A stretch of DNA of 64,000 nucleotides from Dyella_A sp049445995 (GTDB lineage Bacteria > Pseudomonadota > Gammaproteobacteria > Xanthomonadales > Rhodanobacteraceae), in NCBI RefSeq assembly GCF_049445995.1, contig NZ_JBMSDZ010000014.1, positions 31,794 through 95,793 of the forward strand. Reading direction: 5' to 3'. Every line of letters starts with the position of its first letter. Positions within the stretch are counted from its first letter, which is position 1. Under the pieces are notes generated by a model, which ran no database searches, was not told the origin of the DNA, and saw nothing but the letters and a program-made list of their open reading frames with translations. Both the position numbers and the translations under genes were made by a program. Of the stretch, positions 38,076 through 45,290 are shown one piece after another.

Positions 38076-38939
38076 ATGCGCCGTCGCGAACTGATCAAGG
38101 CCGGTCTGCTGGGCGTGGCCGCCTGACCGCTGCTTCCGTTGTCCTCCGCCGTCGCGGCGGACGCTCCCGACGCGTTCGCTGCGCTGGAGAAGAGTCACGG
38201 CGGTCGGCTCGGTGTGGCCGTGCTCGACACCGGCAGCGGTAAGCGGCTGCTGCATCGCGCCGATGAGCGCTTCCTGCTGTGCAGTACCGGCAAGCTGCTG
38301 GCGGTGGCTGCCGTGCTGGCGCGGGTCGATCGCGGCGAGGAGCGGCTGGACCGGCGCATCGTGTTCCGCCGCGAGGACGTGCTCGACTGGGCTCCGGTGA
38401 CCCGCCTGCGCCCCGGCTCGCCCGGGATGACCGTCGAGGAGCTGTGCCAGGCTGCGATGATCGTCAGCGACAACACCGCGATGAACCTGCTGCTGGCCTC
38501 GCTGGGCGGTCCGGCCACGCTGACCCGTTTCGTGCATGGCCTCGGCGATCCGCTGACGCGCTTCGACCGCACCGAGCCGTCGCTCAACCGCCCCGGTCCC
38601 GGGGGCTTCGAAGACACCACCACGCCGCTGGCGATGCTCGACGACATGCGCCAGGTACTGCTCGGCGACGTGCTGTCGCCGGCCTCGCGCGAGCGGCTGC
38701 TCGACTGGCTGCGCCACAACACCACCGGCACCACGCAGCTGCGTGCCGGCCTGCCGGCGGGCTGGACCGCGGGCGACAAGACCGGGGCCAGCCAGACGCA
38801 GAACAACGACGTGGCGATCGTCTGGCCGCCGGGGCGTGCGCCGGTGCTGATCGCCGCGTACTACGAGAGTTCGGCGGGGGCGGGCGATGCGCGCAAGTCC
38901 GTGCTGGCGCATGTGGGCGCCCTGGCCGCCAGCGTGTAA
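38076..38939 (+). pseudogene. Class A beta-lactamase with stop codon in its signal peptide
   Basis: ATG 38076 begins a Tat-like signal peptide (MRRRELIKAGLLGVAA) but codon 17 is TGA (38124-38126). The same frame then continues PLLPLSSAVAADAPDAF and a full class A enzyme. SxxK is in LCSTGKLLAV, SDN in IVSDNTAMN, the Glu166 region in EPSLN, and KTG in GDKTGASQ. TGG to TGA would explain the stop. No frameshift or other damage is seen over the remaining ~270 codons. Re-initiation at TTG 38139 would give a cytoplasmic, probably useless protein. Unless the stop is suppressed or a sequencing error, no periplasmic enzyme is made. There is no ampR-like regulator beside it. Confidence 0.85.
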
Positions 38940-39003
38940 CGCATTCGACGCGGCCCTTCAGCCACCTGTTGCTAGCATGCGCGTTCCTTGCCGGAGATCG
39001 TGC

Positions 39004-40065
39004 ATGCCACGGATGCCTGTACTGATGCTGTCCTCGTTGCTGGTGGCCATGCCGCTAGCCGCGCAGGATCTGCCCGCGCCGCCCTCGACTGCCGACATCC
39101 CCGTGCTCGCGCCGGTCACCGTCAGCGGCGTGCAACCCGGGCCAGGGCTGTGGAAAGTGAGCAGGGGCGACCACGTGCTGTGGCTGCTGGGCACCACCAG
39201 TGCTCTGCCCGAGCACATGCAGTGGCGCTCGGACGAGGTGGAGCGGATCGTCGCCGGCAGCCAGGAGGTGATCCGTGTGCCGCGGGTCAAGTTCAAGCTC
39301 GACGTCGGCTTCTTCGGCAAGTTGTTCCTGCTGCCCTCGGCGTTTGGCGCGCGCAAGAACCCCGATGGCAAGACGCTCGACCAGGTGCTGCCGGCACCGC
39401 TGTATGCGCGTTGGAGCGCCCTCAAGGCGCGCTACATCGGTCGCGACCACGGCATCGAGCGCTGGCGGCCGATCTTCGCCGGCATCGACCTGTACCGAGA
39501 GGCGCTGAAGAAGAGTGGCCTGCGCAGCGGTGGGCAGATCGAGGACACGGTCGAGGGTCAGGCCAAGCGGCATGGCGTGAAGATCGTCGACGCCACCTAC
39601 CAGGTGGAGATCAAGGATCCCCGCGGCGCGATCAAGGCGTTCAAGACCGCCGGCCCGGAGGACACCGAGTGTTTCTCGCGCACGCTGGACAGCATCGAGC
39701 ACGACCTGCCAGCGATGGCCGAGCGGGCCAACGCCTGGGCGGTCGGCGACATCGCCACGCTGCGCCGGCTGCCGGATAGCCGTTTCCGCAACGCCTGCGC
39801 CGATGCGTTGACCGAAAGCGGGTTCGCCCGGCAGCTGGGTATCAGCGATCTCCCTGCGCGGGTCGATGCCACCTGGCTGGCCATCGCCCGCCAGGCGCTG
39901 GCCAACGACACGCAGGCGCTGGCCGTGCTGCCGATGGACCAGCTGCTCACATCGGACGGCTTCCTCGCCGCGCTGAAGGCCGAGGGCTACTCGGTGCAGG
40001 CCCCGGATGGCGATGATGCCGCGGAACCGGCGCCAGCCACCTCGACGACCGCACCGCCTCAGTAG
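39004..40065 (+). CDS. TraB/GumN family protein, secreted
   Basis: Member of the TraB/GumN (TIKI-like) family, proposed metal-dependent peptidases. The start at 39004 (MPRMPVLMLSSLLVAMPLAA) gives a signal peptide cut near AQD; 39013 is an alternative start. LWKVSRGDHVLWLLGTTSAL is the first conserved block, with the GTTS motif where family members have GT.H, so a metal-binding His is replaced by Ser. The mid region EDTECFSRTLDSIEHDL and the C-terminal DTQALAVLPMDQLLTSDGFL are also conserved, the latter again lacking the usual GxxH. At 353 residues it is likely a periplasmic protein of reduced or altered activity. It overlaps the 3' end of the convergent aldo/keto reductase gene by 7 bp. Confidence 0.82.
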   Translation: MPRMPVLMLSSLLVAMPLAAQDLPAPPSTADIPVLAPVTVSGVQPGPGLWKVSRGDHVLWLLGTTSALPEHMQWRSDEVERIVAGSQEVIRVPRVKFKLDVGFFGKLFLLPSAFGARKNPDGKTLDQVLPAPLYARWSALKARYIGRDHGIERWRPIFAGIDLYREALKKSGLRSGGQIEDTVEGQAKRHGVKIVDATYQVEIKDPRGAIKAFKTAGPEDTECFSRTLDSIEHDLPAMAERANAWAVGDIATLRRLPDSRFRNACADALTESGFARQLGISDLPARVDATWLAIARQALANDTQALAVLPMDQLLTSDGFLAALKAEGYSVQAPDGDDAAEPAPATSTTAPPQ

Positions 40066-41018
40066 GCGCTGGCGCGGTCCAGCGCGGCAACTTCGTCCGC
40101 CGCAAGCATAAGTTGCGCAGCGCCGATCAACTCGTGCAGTTGCGCCACGCTGGTGGCGCTGGCGATCGGCGCGCTGATGCCCGGCCGGGCCATCAGCCAG
40201 GCCAGCGCCACCTGCGCGGGCGTGGCGCCGTGGGCGGCGGCGACCGCATCGAGCGCGGCGAGGATCCGCATGCCGCGCGGGTTGAGGTACTTCCTCACCG
40301 CACTGCCGCGCGCCGCGCTCTTGGCCAGGTCCGCCTCGCTGCGGTACTTGCCGCTGAGAAAGCCGCTGGCCAGCGAGTAGTAGCTGATCACGCCGATCTG
40401 CTCGCGGCGCACCAGCGGCTCCAATTCCGCCTCGTAGCCGGCGCGGTTGGCCAGGTGGTATTCCGGCTGCAGGGTCTCGTAGCGCGGCAGGCCATGCTCG
40501 CGCGACACCGCCAGCGCCTCGGCGAAGCGGTCGGCGGAGTAGTTGGAGGCGCCGATGACGCGTACCTTGCCCTGCTCGATCAGCCGGCCGAATGCGCCCA
40601 GCGTCTCGGCCAGCGGCACGCTGGCGTCGTCCTCGTGCGCCTGGTACAGGTCGATGCAGTCCACCTGCAGGCGCCTGAGCGAGCCCTCCACCGCCTGCTG
40701 GATGTTCACCGGCGACAGCCCCGGCTGCTCGACCCATTTGCCCACCTTGGTGGCGATCACCACCTGCTCGCGCTTGCCGCTGCGCTTGAGCCACTTGCCG
40801 ATGATCGTCTCCGACTCGCCGCCGCGGTTGCCCGGCACCCACGAGGAGTACATGTCGGCGGTGTCGATCAGGTTGAAGCCGGCGTCGACGAAGGCGTCGA
40901 GCAGGGCGAACGAGCGGGCTTCGTCGGCGCTCCAGCCGAACACGTTGCCGCCGAAGGCGAGCGGGGCGACTTCCAGCGTGGAGCGTCCCAGGGTGCGTCG
41001 CTGCATGGCAGACCTCAT
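40059..41018 (-). CDS. Aldo/keto reductase
   Basis: NADPH-dependent reductase with a TIM-barrel fold. The catalytic tetrad is present: Asp52 and Tyr57 in IDTADMYSS, Lys91 in ATKVGK, His128 in LYQAHEDD. VIGASNYSADRFAEAL and PIASATSVAQLHEL (cofactor phosphate region) are typical of the YajO/YhdN-like group. The length is 319 residues from ATG 41018; the Met at 41006 (MQRRTLGRSTLEV) is an equally good start. The substrate is unknown. It is a single gene, convergent with the GumN-like gene and divergent from adhC. Confidence 0.92.
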   Translation of the reverse strand: MRSAMQRRTLGRSTLEVAPLAFGGNVFGWSADEARSFALLDAFVDAGFNLIDTADMYSSWVPGNRGGESETIIGKWLKRSGKREQVVIATKVGKWVEQPGLSPVNIQQAVEGSLRRLQVDCIDLYQAHEDDASVPLAETLGAFGRLIEQGKVRVIGASNYSADRFAEALAVSREHGLPRYETLQPEYHLANRAGYEAELEPLVRREQIGVISYYSLASGFLSGKYRSEADLAKSAARGSAVRKYLNPRGMRILAALDAVAAAHGATPAQVALAWLMARPGISAPIASATSVAQLHELIGAAQLMLAADEVAALDRASAY

Positions 41019-41202
41019 GGTGTCGTCGAACGGGGATCCGCCGACATGGGTGCCGCGTACGCCTGATCAAGCCTGCGCCTGCCGCCGACCAAAGTCGAAT
41101 GCGGCGTGGATCCGGCTCATGCCGCCGGGTTGCTAAGCTTCCGCGTTGCGTTGCGCCAGCGCGCACCCCTCACCCGCGTCCTTGCCGCAAGGAGATTCCC
41201 CC

Positions 41203-42315
41203 ATGAAGTCACGCGCCGCCGTCGCCTGGGAAGCAGGCAAGCCGCTGAGCATCGAGCAGGTCGACGTGCAGGGCCCGCAGAAAGGCGAGGTGCTGGTGCG
41301 CATCGTCGCCACCGGCGTGTGCCACACCGACGCCTACACGCTATCCGGCGATGATCCGGAAGGCGCCTTCCCGGCGATCCTCGGCCACGAGGGCGGCGGC
41401 GTCGTCGAGGAGGTGGGCGAGGGCGTCACCTCGCTCAAGGTCGGTGACCATGTCATTCCGCTGTACACGCCCGAGTGCGGCGAGTGCGAGTACTGCCGCT
41501 CGGGCAAGACCAACCTGTGCCAGAAGATCCGCGTCACCCAGGGCCAGGGTCTGATGCCGGACGGCACCTCGCGCTTCTCGATCAACGGCAGGACCCTCCT
41601 GCACTACATGGGCACCAGCACGTTCTCCGAGTACACCGTGCTGCCGGAGATCTCGCTGGCGAAGATCAACCCCGCCGCGCCGCTGGACAAGGTGTGCCTG
41701 CTCGGCTGTGGCATCACCACCGGCATCGGCGCGGTGCTCAACACCGCCAAGGTCACGCCCGGCTCCACCGTGGCGGTGTTCGGCATGGGCGGCATCGGCC
41801 TGTCGGTGGTGCAGGGCGCGGTGATGGCGAAGGCCTCGCGGATCATCTGCGTGGATCTGAACCCGTCCAAGTGGGAGATGGCCAAGGCGCTGGGCGCCAC
41901 CGACTTCGTCAACCCGAAGGACCATCCGGACACGCCGATCCAGCAGGTCATCATCGACATGACCCATGGCGGCGTGGACTACTCGTTCGAGTGCATCGGC
42001 AACGTCCAGGTGATGCGCTCGGCGCTGGAGTGCTGCCACAAGGGCTGGGGCGAGTCGACCATCATCGGCGTGGCCGGCGCGGGGCAGGAGATCAGCACGC
42101 GGCCGTTCCAGCTGGTCACCGGCCGCGTCTGGCGCGGCTCGGCGTTCGGTGGCGTGAAGGGGCGCAGCCAGCTGCCGGGGTATGTGGAGCGCTACCTGCA
42201 GGGCGAGATCAGGATCGACGAGATGATCACCGAGGTGATGCCGCTGGAGGACATCAACCGCGCCTTCGAGCTGATGCACGAGGGCAAGGTGATCCGCTCG
42301 GTGATCCGCTACTGA
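41203..42315 (+). CDS. adhC: S-(hydroxymethyl)glutathione dehydrogenase (class III alcohol dehydrogenase)
   Basis: Zinc enzyme that oxidises the formaldehyde-glutathione adduct to S-formylglutathione with NAD+. The start at 41203 (MKSRAAVAWEAGKPLSIEQV) follows an AAGGAG ribosome site at 7-8 nt. Catalytic zinc ligands are Cys in TGVCHTDAYT, His in GHEGGGVVEEVG and Cys in LLGCGITTGIG. The structural zinc loop is PECGECEYCRSGKTNLC. The NAD-binding fold has VFGMGGIGLSVVQGA. The length is 370 residues. The expected partner S-formylglutathione hydrolase is not next door; a broken NYN gene follows instead. Confidence 0.96.
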   Translation: MKSRAAVAWEAGKPLSIEQVDVQGPQKGEVLVRIVATGVCHTDAYTLSGDDPEGAFPAILGHEGGGVVEEVGEGVTSLKVGDHVIPLYTPECGECEYCRSGKTNLCQKIRVTQGQGLMPDGTSRFSINGRTLLHYMGTSTFSEYTVLPEISLAKINPAAPLDKVCLLGCGITTGIGAVLNTAKVTPGSTVAVFGMGGIGLSVVQGAVMAKASRIICVDLNPSKWEMAKALGATDFVNPKDHPDTPIQQVIIDMTHGGVDYSFECIGNVQVMRSALECCHKGWGESTIIGVAGAGQEISTRPFQLVTGRVWRGSAFGGVKGRSQLPGYVERYLQGEIRIDEMITEVMPLEDINRAFELMHEGKVIRSVIRY

Positions 42316-42452
42316 GTCACCGCGGGTCTGCCGCCGGCCCCGGCGGTCGTCGTAAAATGCGCGCCTGCCGGTCACCGGCGGGCGCCACTCATGGCACACC
42401 GGTTGCGGTACTGCCGCGGCCGGCGCCGTTGCTTCACGGTCCGGGGGTTTGC

Positions 42453-42640
42453 ATGTCCGCCACTGCGTTTCTGGTCGATGCTGCGTTTTTTCTCGCTACC
42501 GCAAGGTGTGGGGCGATCGCGACCCCGGCGACGCGCGCACCGTCGCCAAGACCGTGTTCGGCATGGCGCTGGAGCATCTCAAGACGCTCGACCGCCCGCG
42601 CAAGGCGCTGTACCGCCTGAGTGGCGCCACGTATCTGCAC
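42453..42640 (+). pseudogene. Remnant of a NYN-domain (PIN-like) RNase gene
   Basis: ATG 42453 opens MSATAFLVDAAFFL, the N-terminal strand of NYN/DUF88-type proteins, though VDG is usual where VDA stands. After a frameshift near 42492-42498 the next frame reads RYRKVWGDRDPGDARTVAKT, then VFGMALEHLKTLDRPRKALY, the expected continuation. The homology fades after about 60 residues where a full gene would run to about 250. A TAAAAT -10-like box lies at 42353-42358. I treat it as broken and truncated. The 391-bp stretch between adhC and the methyltransferase holds nothing else recognisable. Confidence 0.5.
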
Positions 42641-42706
42641 ATCGTCGTCACCTTGGCCGCGGCAGCGTGCGCCGCGGGGCAAGCGTCATCCAACAGGGAG
42701 TGCTTC

Positions 42707-43621
42707 ATGACATCATGGGTTTCATGGAAATGGCTGCCGGTTGCCCTGTGCGCGCTGGTGCTGGCCGCACCGGCCGCCGCGCAGACGTCGTTGACTGAGG
42801 CGGATGCGCTGGCGCAGGACCAGCCCACCGACCGATTGGTGCCGCCGACCAGCGCGCAGGATTTCACCGCCGCGCAGCTGGACAGCGTGCTCGCCGGCCA
42901 CTGGCGGCCGACCGCCGAGCGCGCCCGCGACCGCTACCGCCACCCCAAGCAGACGCTGCAGTTCTTTGGCGTGCGGCCGGACCAGACGGTGGTGGAGATC
43001 ACCCCCGGCGCCGGCTGGTACAGCGCGATCCTGGCGCCGCTGCTGCGCGACAACGGCCAGTACATCGCGGCCGTGGCCGCGCCGCCGCCGGGCAAGCCGG
43101 CCAGCGACACGCTGCAGCGCCGCTTCGCCGCCGATGCGGCCACCTACGGCAAGGCGACCATCGTCACCTTCGATCCGAAGGCGCCGGTGTTCGGCGCGCC
43201 GGGCAGCGCCGACGTGGTGCTGACCTTCCGCAACGTGCACAACTGGGTGACGGCCGGCACCGCACCGGCGATGTTCAAGGCATTCTTCGCCGTGTTGCGC
43301 CCCGGCGGCGTGCTGGGCGTGGTCGACCATCGCGCCGCCGACGGCGCCTCGCTGGCGGCGGTGAAGACCAGCGGCTACCTGCCCACCGCCACCGTGGTGA
43401 AGCTCGCCACCGAGGCCGGCTTCACGCTGGAGGAGTCGAGCGAGATCAACGCCAATTCCGCCGACACCAAGGACTACCCCAAGGGCGTGTGGACGCTGCC
43501 GCCCACGCTCGCGCTGGGCGACGTGGACCGCGCGAAGTATCAGGCGATCGGCGAGTCCGACCGCATGACGCTGCGCTTCGTGAAGCCGGACGCGCCGGCG
43601 CCGGCATCGTCGACGCACTGA
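42707..43621 (+). CDS. Secreted class I SAM-dependent methyltransferase-like protein
   Basis: The start at 42707 (MTSWVSWKWLPVALCALVLA) gives a signal peptide cut near AAAQ; CAGGGAG lies 6-10 nt upstream. The rest has a Rossmann methyltransferase core: motif I VVEITPGAGWYSAILAPLLR, then VVLTFRNVHNWV (motif IV region) and FFAVLRPGGVLGVVDHRA (motif V). Family members are predicted periplasmic or lipoprotein methyltransferases common in Xanthomonadales and Caulobacterales; their substrate is not known. An export signal on a SAM enzyme is odd because SAM is cytoplasmic, so the catalytic role is doubtful. The length is 304 residues. It ends 10 bp before rluE, so the two may be co-transcribed. Confidence 0.85.
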   Translation: MTSWVSWKWLPVALCALVLAAPAAAQTSLTEADALAQDQPTDRLVPPTSAQDFTAAQLDSVLAGHWRPTAERARDRYRHPKQTLQFFGVRPDQTVVEITPGAGWYSAILAPLLRDNGQYIAAVAAPPPGKPASDTLQRRFAADAATYGKATIVTFDPKAPVFGAPGSADVVLTFRNVHNWVTAGTAPAMFKAFFAVLRPGGVLGVVDHRAADGASLAAVKTSGYLPTATVVKLATEAGFTLEESSEINANSADTKDYPKGVWTLPPTLALGDVDRAKYQAIGESDRMTLRFVKPDAPAPASSTH

Positions 43622-43631
43622 TCGGCGGCCC

Positions 43632-44168
43632 GTGCTGATCGCGCTGAACAAGCCGTACGGCGTGCTGTGCCAGTTCACCGATCACGCCGGCCGGCCGACG
43701 CTGGCCGACTGCGTCACGCAGAAGGGTGTCTACGCCGCCGGCCGCCTGGACCAGGACAGCGAAGGCCTGCTGCTGCTCACCGACGACGGCGCGCTGGCGC
43801 ACCGGCTCACCGACCCGAAGCACAAGCAGCCCAAGACCTACCTGGTGCAGGTGGACGGCGCAGTCACCGATGCGGCGATCGCCGCGCTGCGCCGCGGCGT
43901 GGTGCTGAAGGACGGCCCCACGCTGCCGGCTACTGCCGAGCATGCCGCCGAGCCGGACTGGCTGTGGCCGCGCGATCCGCCGGTGCGCCTGCGCCAGGCG
44001 ATCCCCACCAGTTGGCTGCGCATCACCCTGCGCGAGGGTCGCAACCGGCAGGTGCGCCGGATGACCGCGGCGGTGGGCTTTCCCACCTTGCGGCTGATCC
44101 GCGAGCGCGTGGGCGAGCATGCGTTGGACGGCCTCGCGCCGGGCGCCACCCGCATCCTCTCCCGGTAG
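43632..44168 (+). CDS. rluE: 23S rRNA pseudouridine synthase (RluE/RsuA family)
   Basis: Modifies uridine in 23S rRNA (position 2457 in E. coli). It starts at GTG 43632 (MLIALNKPYGVLCQFTDHAG) with no S4 domain, as in RluE. The catalytic Asp40 is in AAGRLDQDSEGLLLL. KTYLVQVDG and LREGRNRQVRRMTAAVGFPT are the other family blocks. The length of 178 residues is normal. The stop codon lies inside the large inverted repeat that ends both this gene and the convergent tatD. Confidence 0.92.
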   Translation: MLIALNKPYGVLCQFTDHAGRPTLADCVTQKGVYAAGRLDQDSEGLLLLTDDGALAHRLTDPKHKQPKTYLVQVDGAVTDAAIAALRRGVVLKDGPTLPATAEHAAEPDWLWPRDPPVRLRQAIPTSWLRITLREGRNRQVRRMTAAVGFPTLRLIRERVGEHALDGLAPGATRILSR

Positions 44169-44249
44169 GAGCGCACCCTGTGCGCGAACGCTTTTGGCTC
44201 CTGATCGACATCAGAGCCAAAAGCGTTCGCGCACAGGGTGCGCTCCTAC
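44165..44249. repeat. Long inverted repeat at convergent gene ends (TAGGAGCG family)
   Basis: Perfect 36-bp arms (44165-44200 and 44214-44249, beginning GTAGGAGCGCACCCTGTG) flank a 13-nt centre, giving an almost continuous hairpin. It overlaps the last codon of rluE and the stop codon of tatD and probably ends transcription from both sides. The GTAGGAGCG terminus is shared with the element at 2882-2958. Confidence 0.85.
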
Positions 44250-45040
44250 GCGGCCGCTGCCAGGCCGAAGAACGCTTCCGCCGTGGCCGTGGTGTGCGCG
44301 GCCAGCGCCTCGAACGATTCGCCGCGGTCGCGCGCGATCTCCTCGGCGATGTGCCTGAGGTACATCGGCTCGTTGCGCCGGTGCGCCGGCAGCGGGCGCA
44401 CGGTGCGCGGCAGCAGGTAGGGCGCGTCGGTCTCGATCATCAGCCGGTTCGCCGGAATCGCCTTCACCAGCTCGCGCAGATGGGTGCCGCGGCGTTCGTC
44501 GCAGATCCAGCCGGTGATGCCGATATGGCAGTCCAGCGCGAGGTAGTCGTGCAGCGCCCCGGCGGTGTCGGTGAAGCAGTGCACCACCGCCGCCGGCACC
44601 TTGTCGCGGTAGCGGCGCAGCAGGGCGATGAAGTCGCCGTGCGCGTCGCGCTGGTGCAGGAACAGCGGCTTGCCCAGCTCGGCGGCGATGCGCAGCTGGC
44701 GCTCGAACACCTCGCGCTGCACCTCGTGCGGCGAGTAGTTGCGGTGATAGTCCAGGCCGGTCTCGCCCACCGCGCGCACCTGCGGATGCGTGGCCAGCTC
44801 GCGCAGCAGGGCGTCGGTGGCCTCGTCGTAATCCACCGCGTGATGCGGATGCACGCCGGCGGTGGCGTACAGCACGCCCGGATGGGCCTGCGCCAGCGCC
44901 AGCGCGTCGCGGCTGGCGTCGCGGCTGGCGCCGGTCACCACCATCCGCGCCACGCCGTGCGCCTGCGCGCGCGCCAGCACGGCGTCGAAGTCGTGGGCAA
45001 AGGATTCGTGGGTGAGGTTGGCGCCGATGTCGAGCAGCAT
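44246..45040 (-). CDS. tatD: TatD family DNase/metal-dependent hydrolase
   Basis: TIM-barrel metal hydrolase; the E. coli homologue has 3'-5' exonuclease activity on DNA and RNA. The start at 45040 (MLLDIGANLTHESFAHDFDA) matches TatD; a TTG 7 codons upstream is less likely. Metal ligands appear in GVHPHHAVDYD, AVGETGLDYHRN, HQRDAHGDF, VVHCFTDT and MIETDAPYLLPR. The first strand has DIGANL, lacking the HxH of the TatD/YcfH group; E. coli TatD itself also has a variant here (DIGVNL). The length is 264 residues. Its 3' end lies in the shared inverted repeat. Confidence 0.93.
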   Translation of the reverse strand: MLLDIGANLTHESFAHDFDAVLARAQAHGVARMVVTGASRDASRDALALAQAHPGVLYATAGVHPHHAVDYDEATDALLRELATHPQVRAVGETGLDYHRNYSPHEVQREVFERQLRIAAELGKPLFLHQRDAHGDFIALLRRYRDKVPAAVVHCFTDTAGALHDYLALDCHIGITGWICDERRGTHLRELVKAIPANRLMIETDAPYLLPRTVRPLPAHRRNEPMYLRHIAEEIARDRGESFEALAAHTTATAEAFFGLAAAA

Positions 45041-45199
45041 CGCGGTTTCCGCGGCGGACAAAGACGCGATTGTCGCAAGCCCTCGTCGAAGTTGCGATCC
45101 ACGGGCCGCAACGCAGCGTGCGCGCCTTACCCCATAGGCATCTTTCGAATTGACCCGGTGCGTGACGGCTCCGTAGTGTGATCGCCGTCACTGTCCTCC

Positions 45200-45210
45200 G
45201 GGGGGGGGGG
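45200..45210 (+). repeat. Poly-G tract upstream of the M4 protease
   Basis: An uninterrupted run of 11 G residues lies 80 bp upstream of the protease start codon, in the non-coding region between tatD and the protease. Tracts of this length are prone to slipped-strand changes and could alter promoter spacing. No other homopolymer of this length was noticed in the window. Confidence 0.6.
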
Positions 45211-45290
45211 TCAGTCGGCCACATGTTCCGGTGCTGCAACCTGGTCGTCGACCGGGCCGGCCGGTCACGAATCCGATTTGGGGAACGTCA

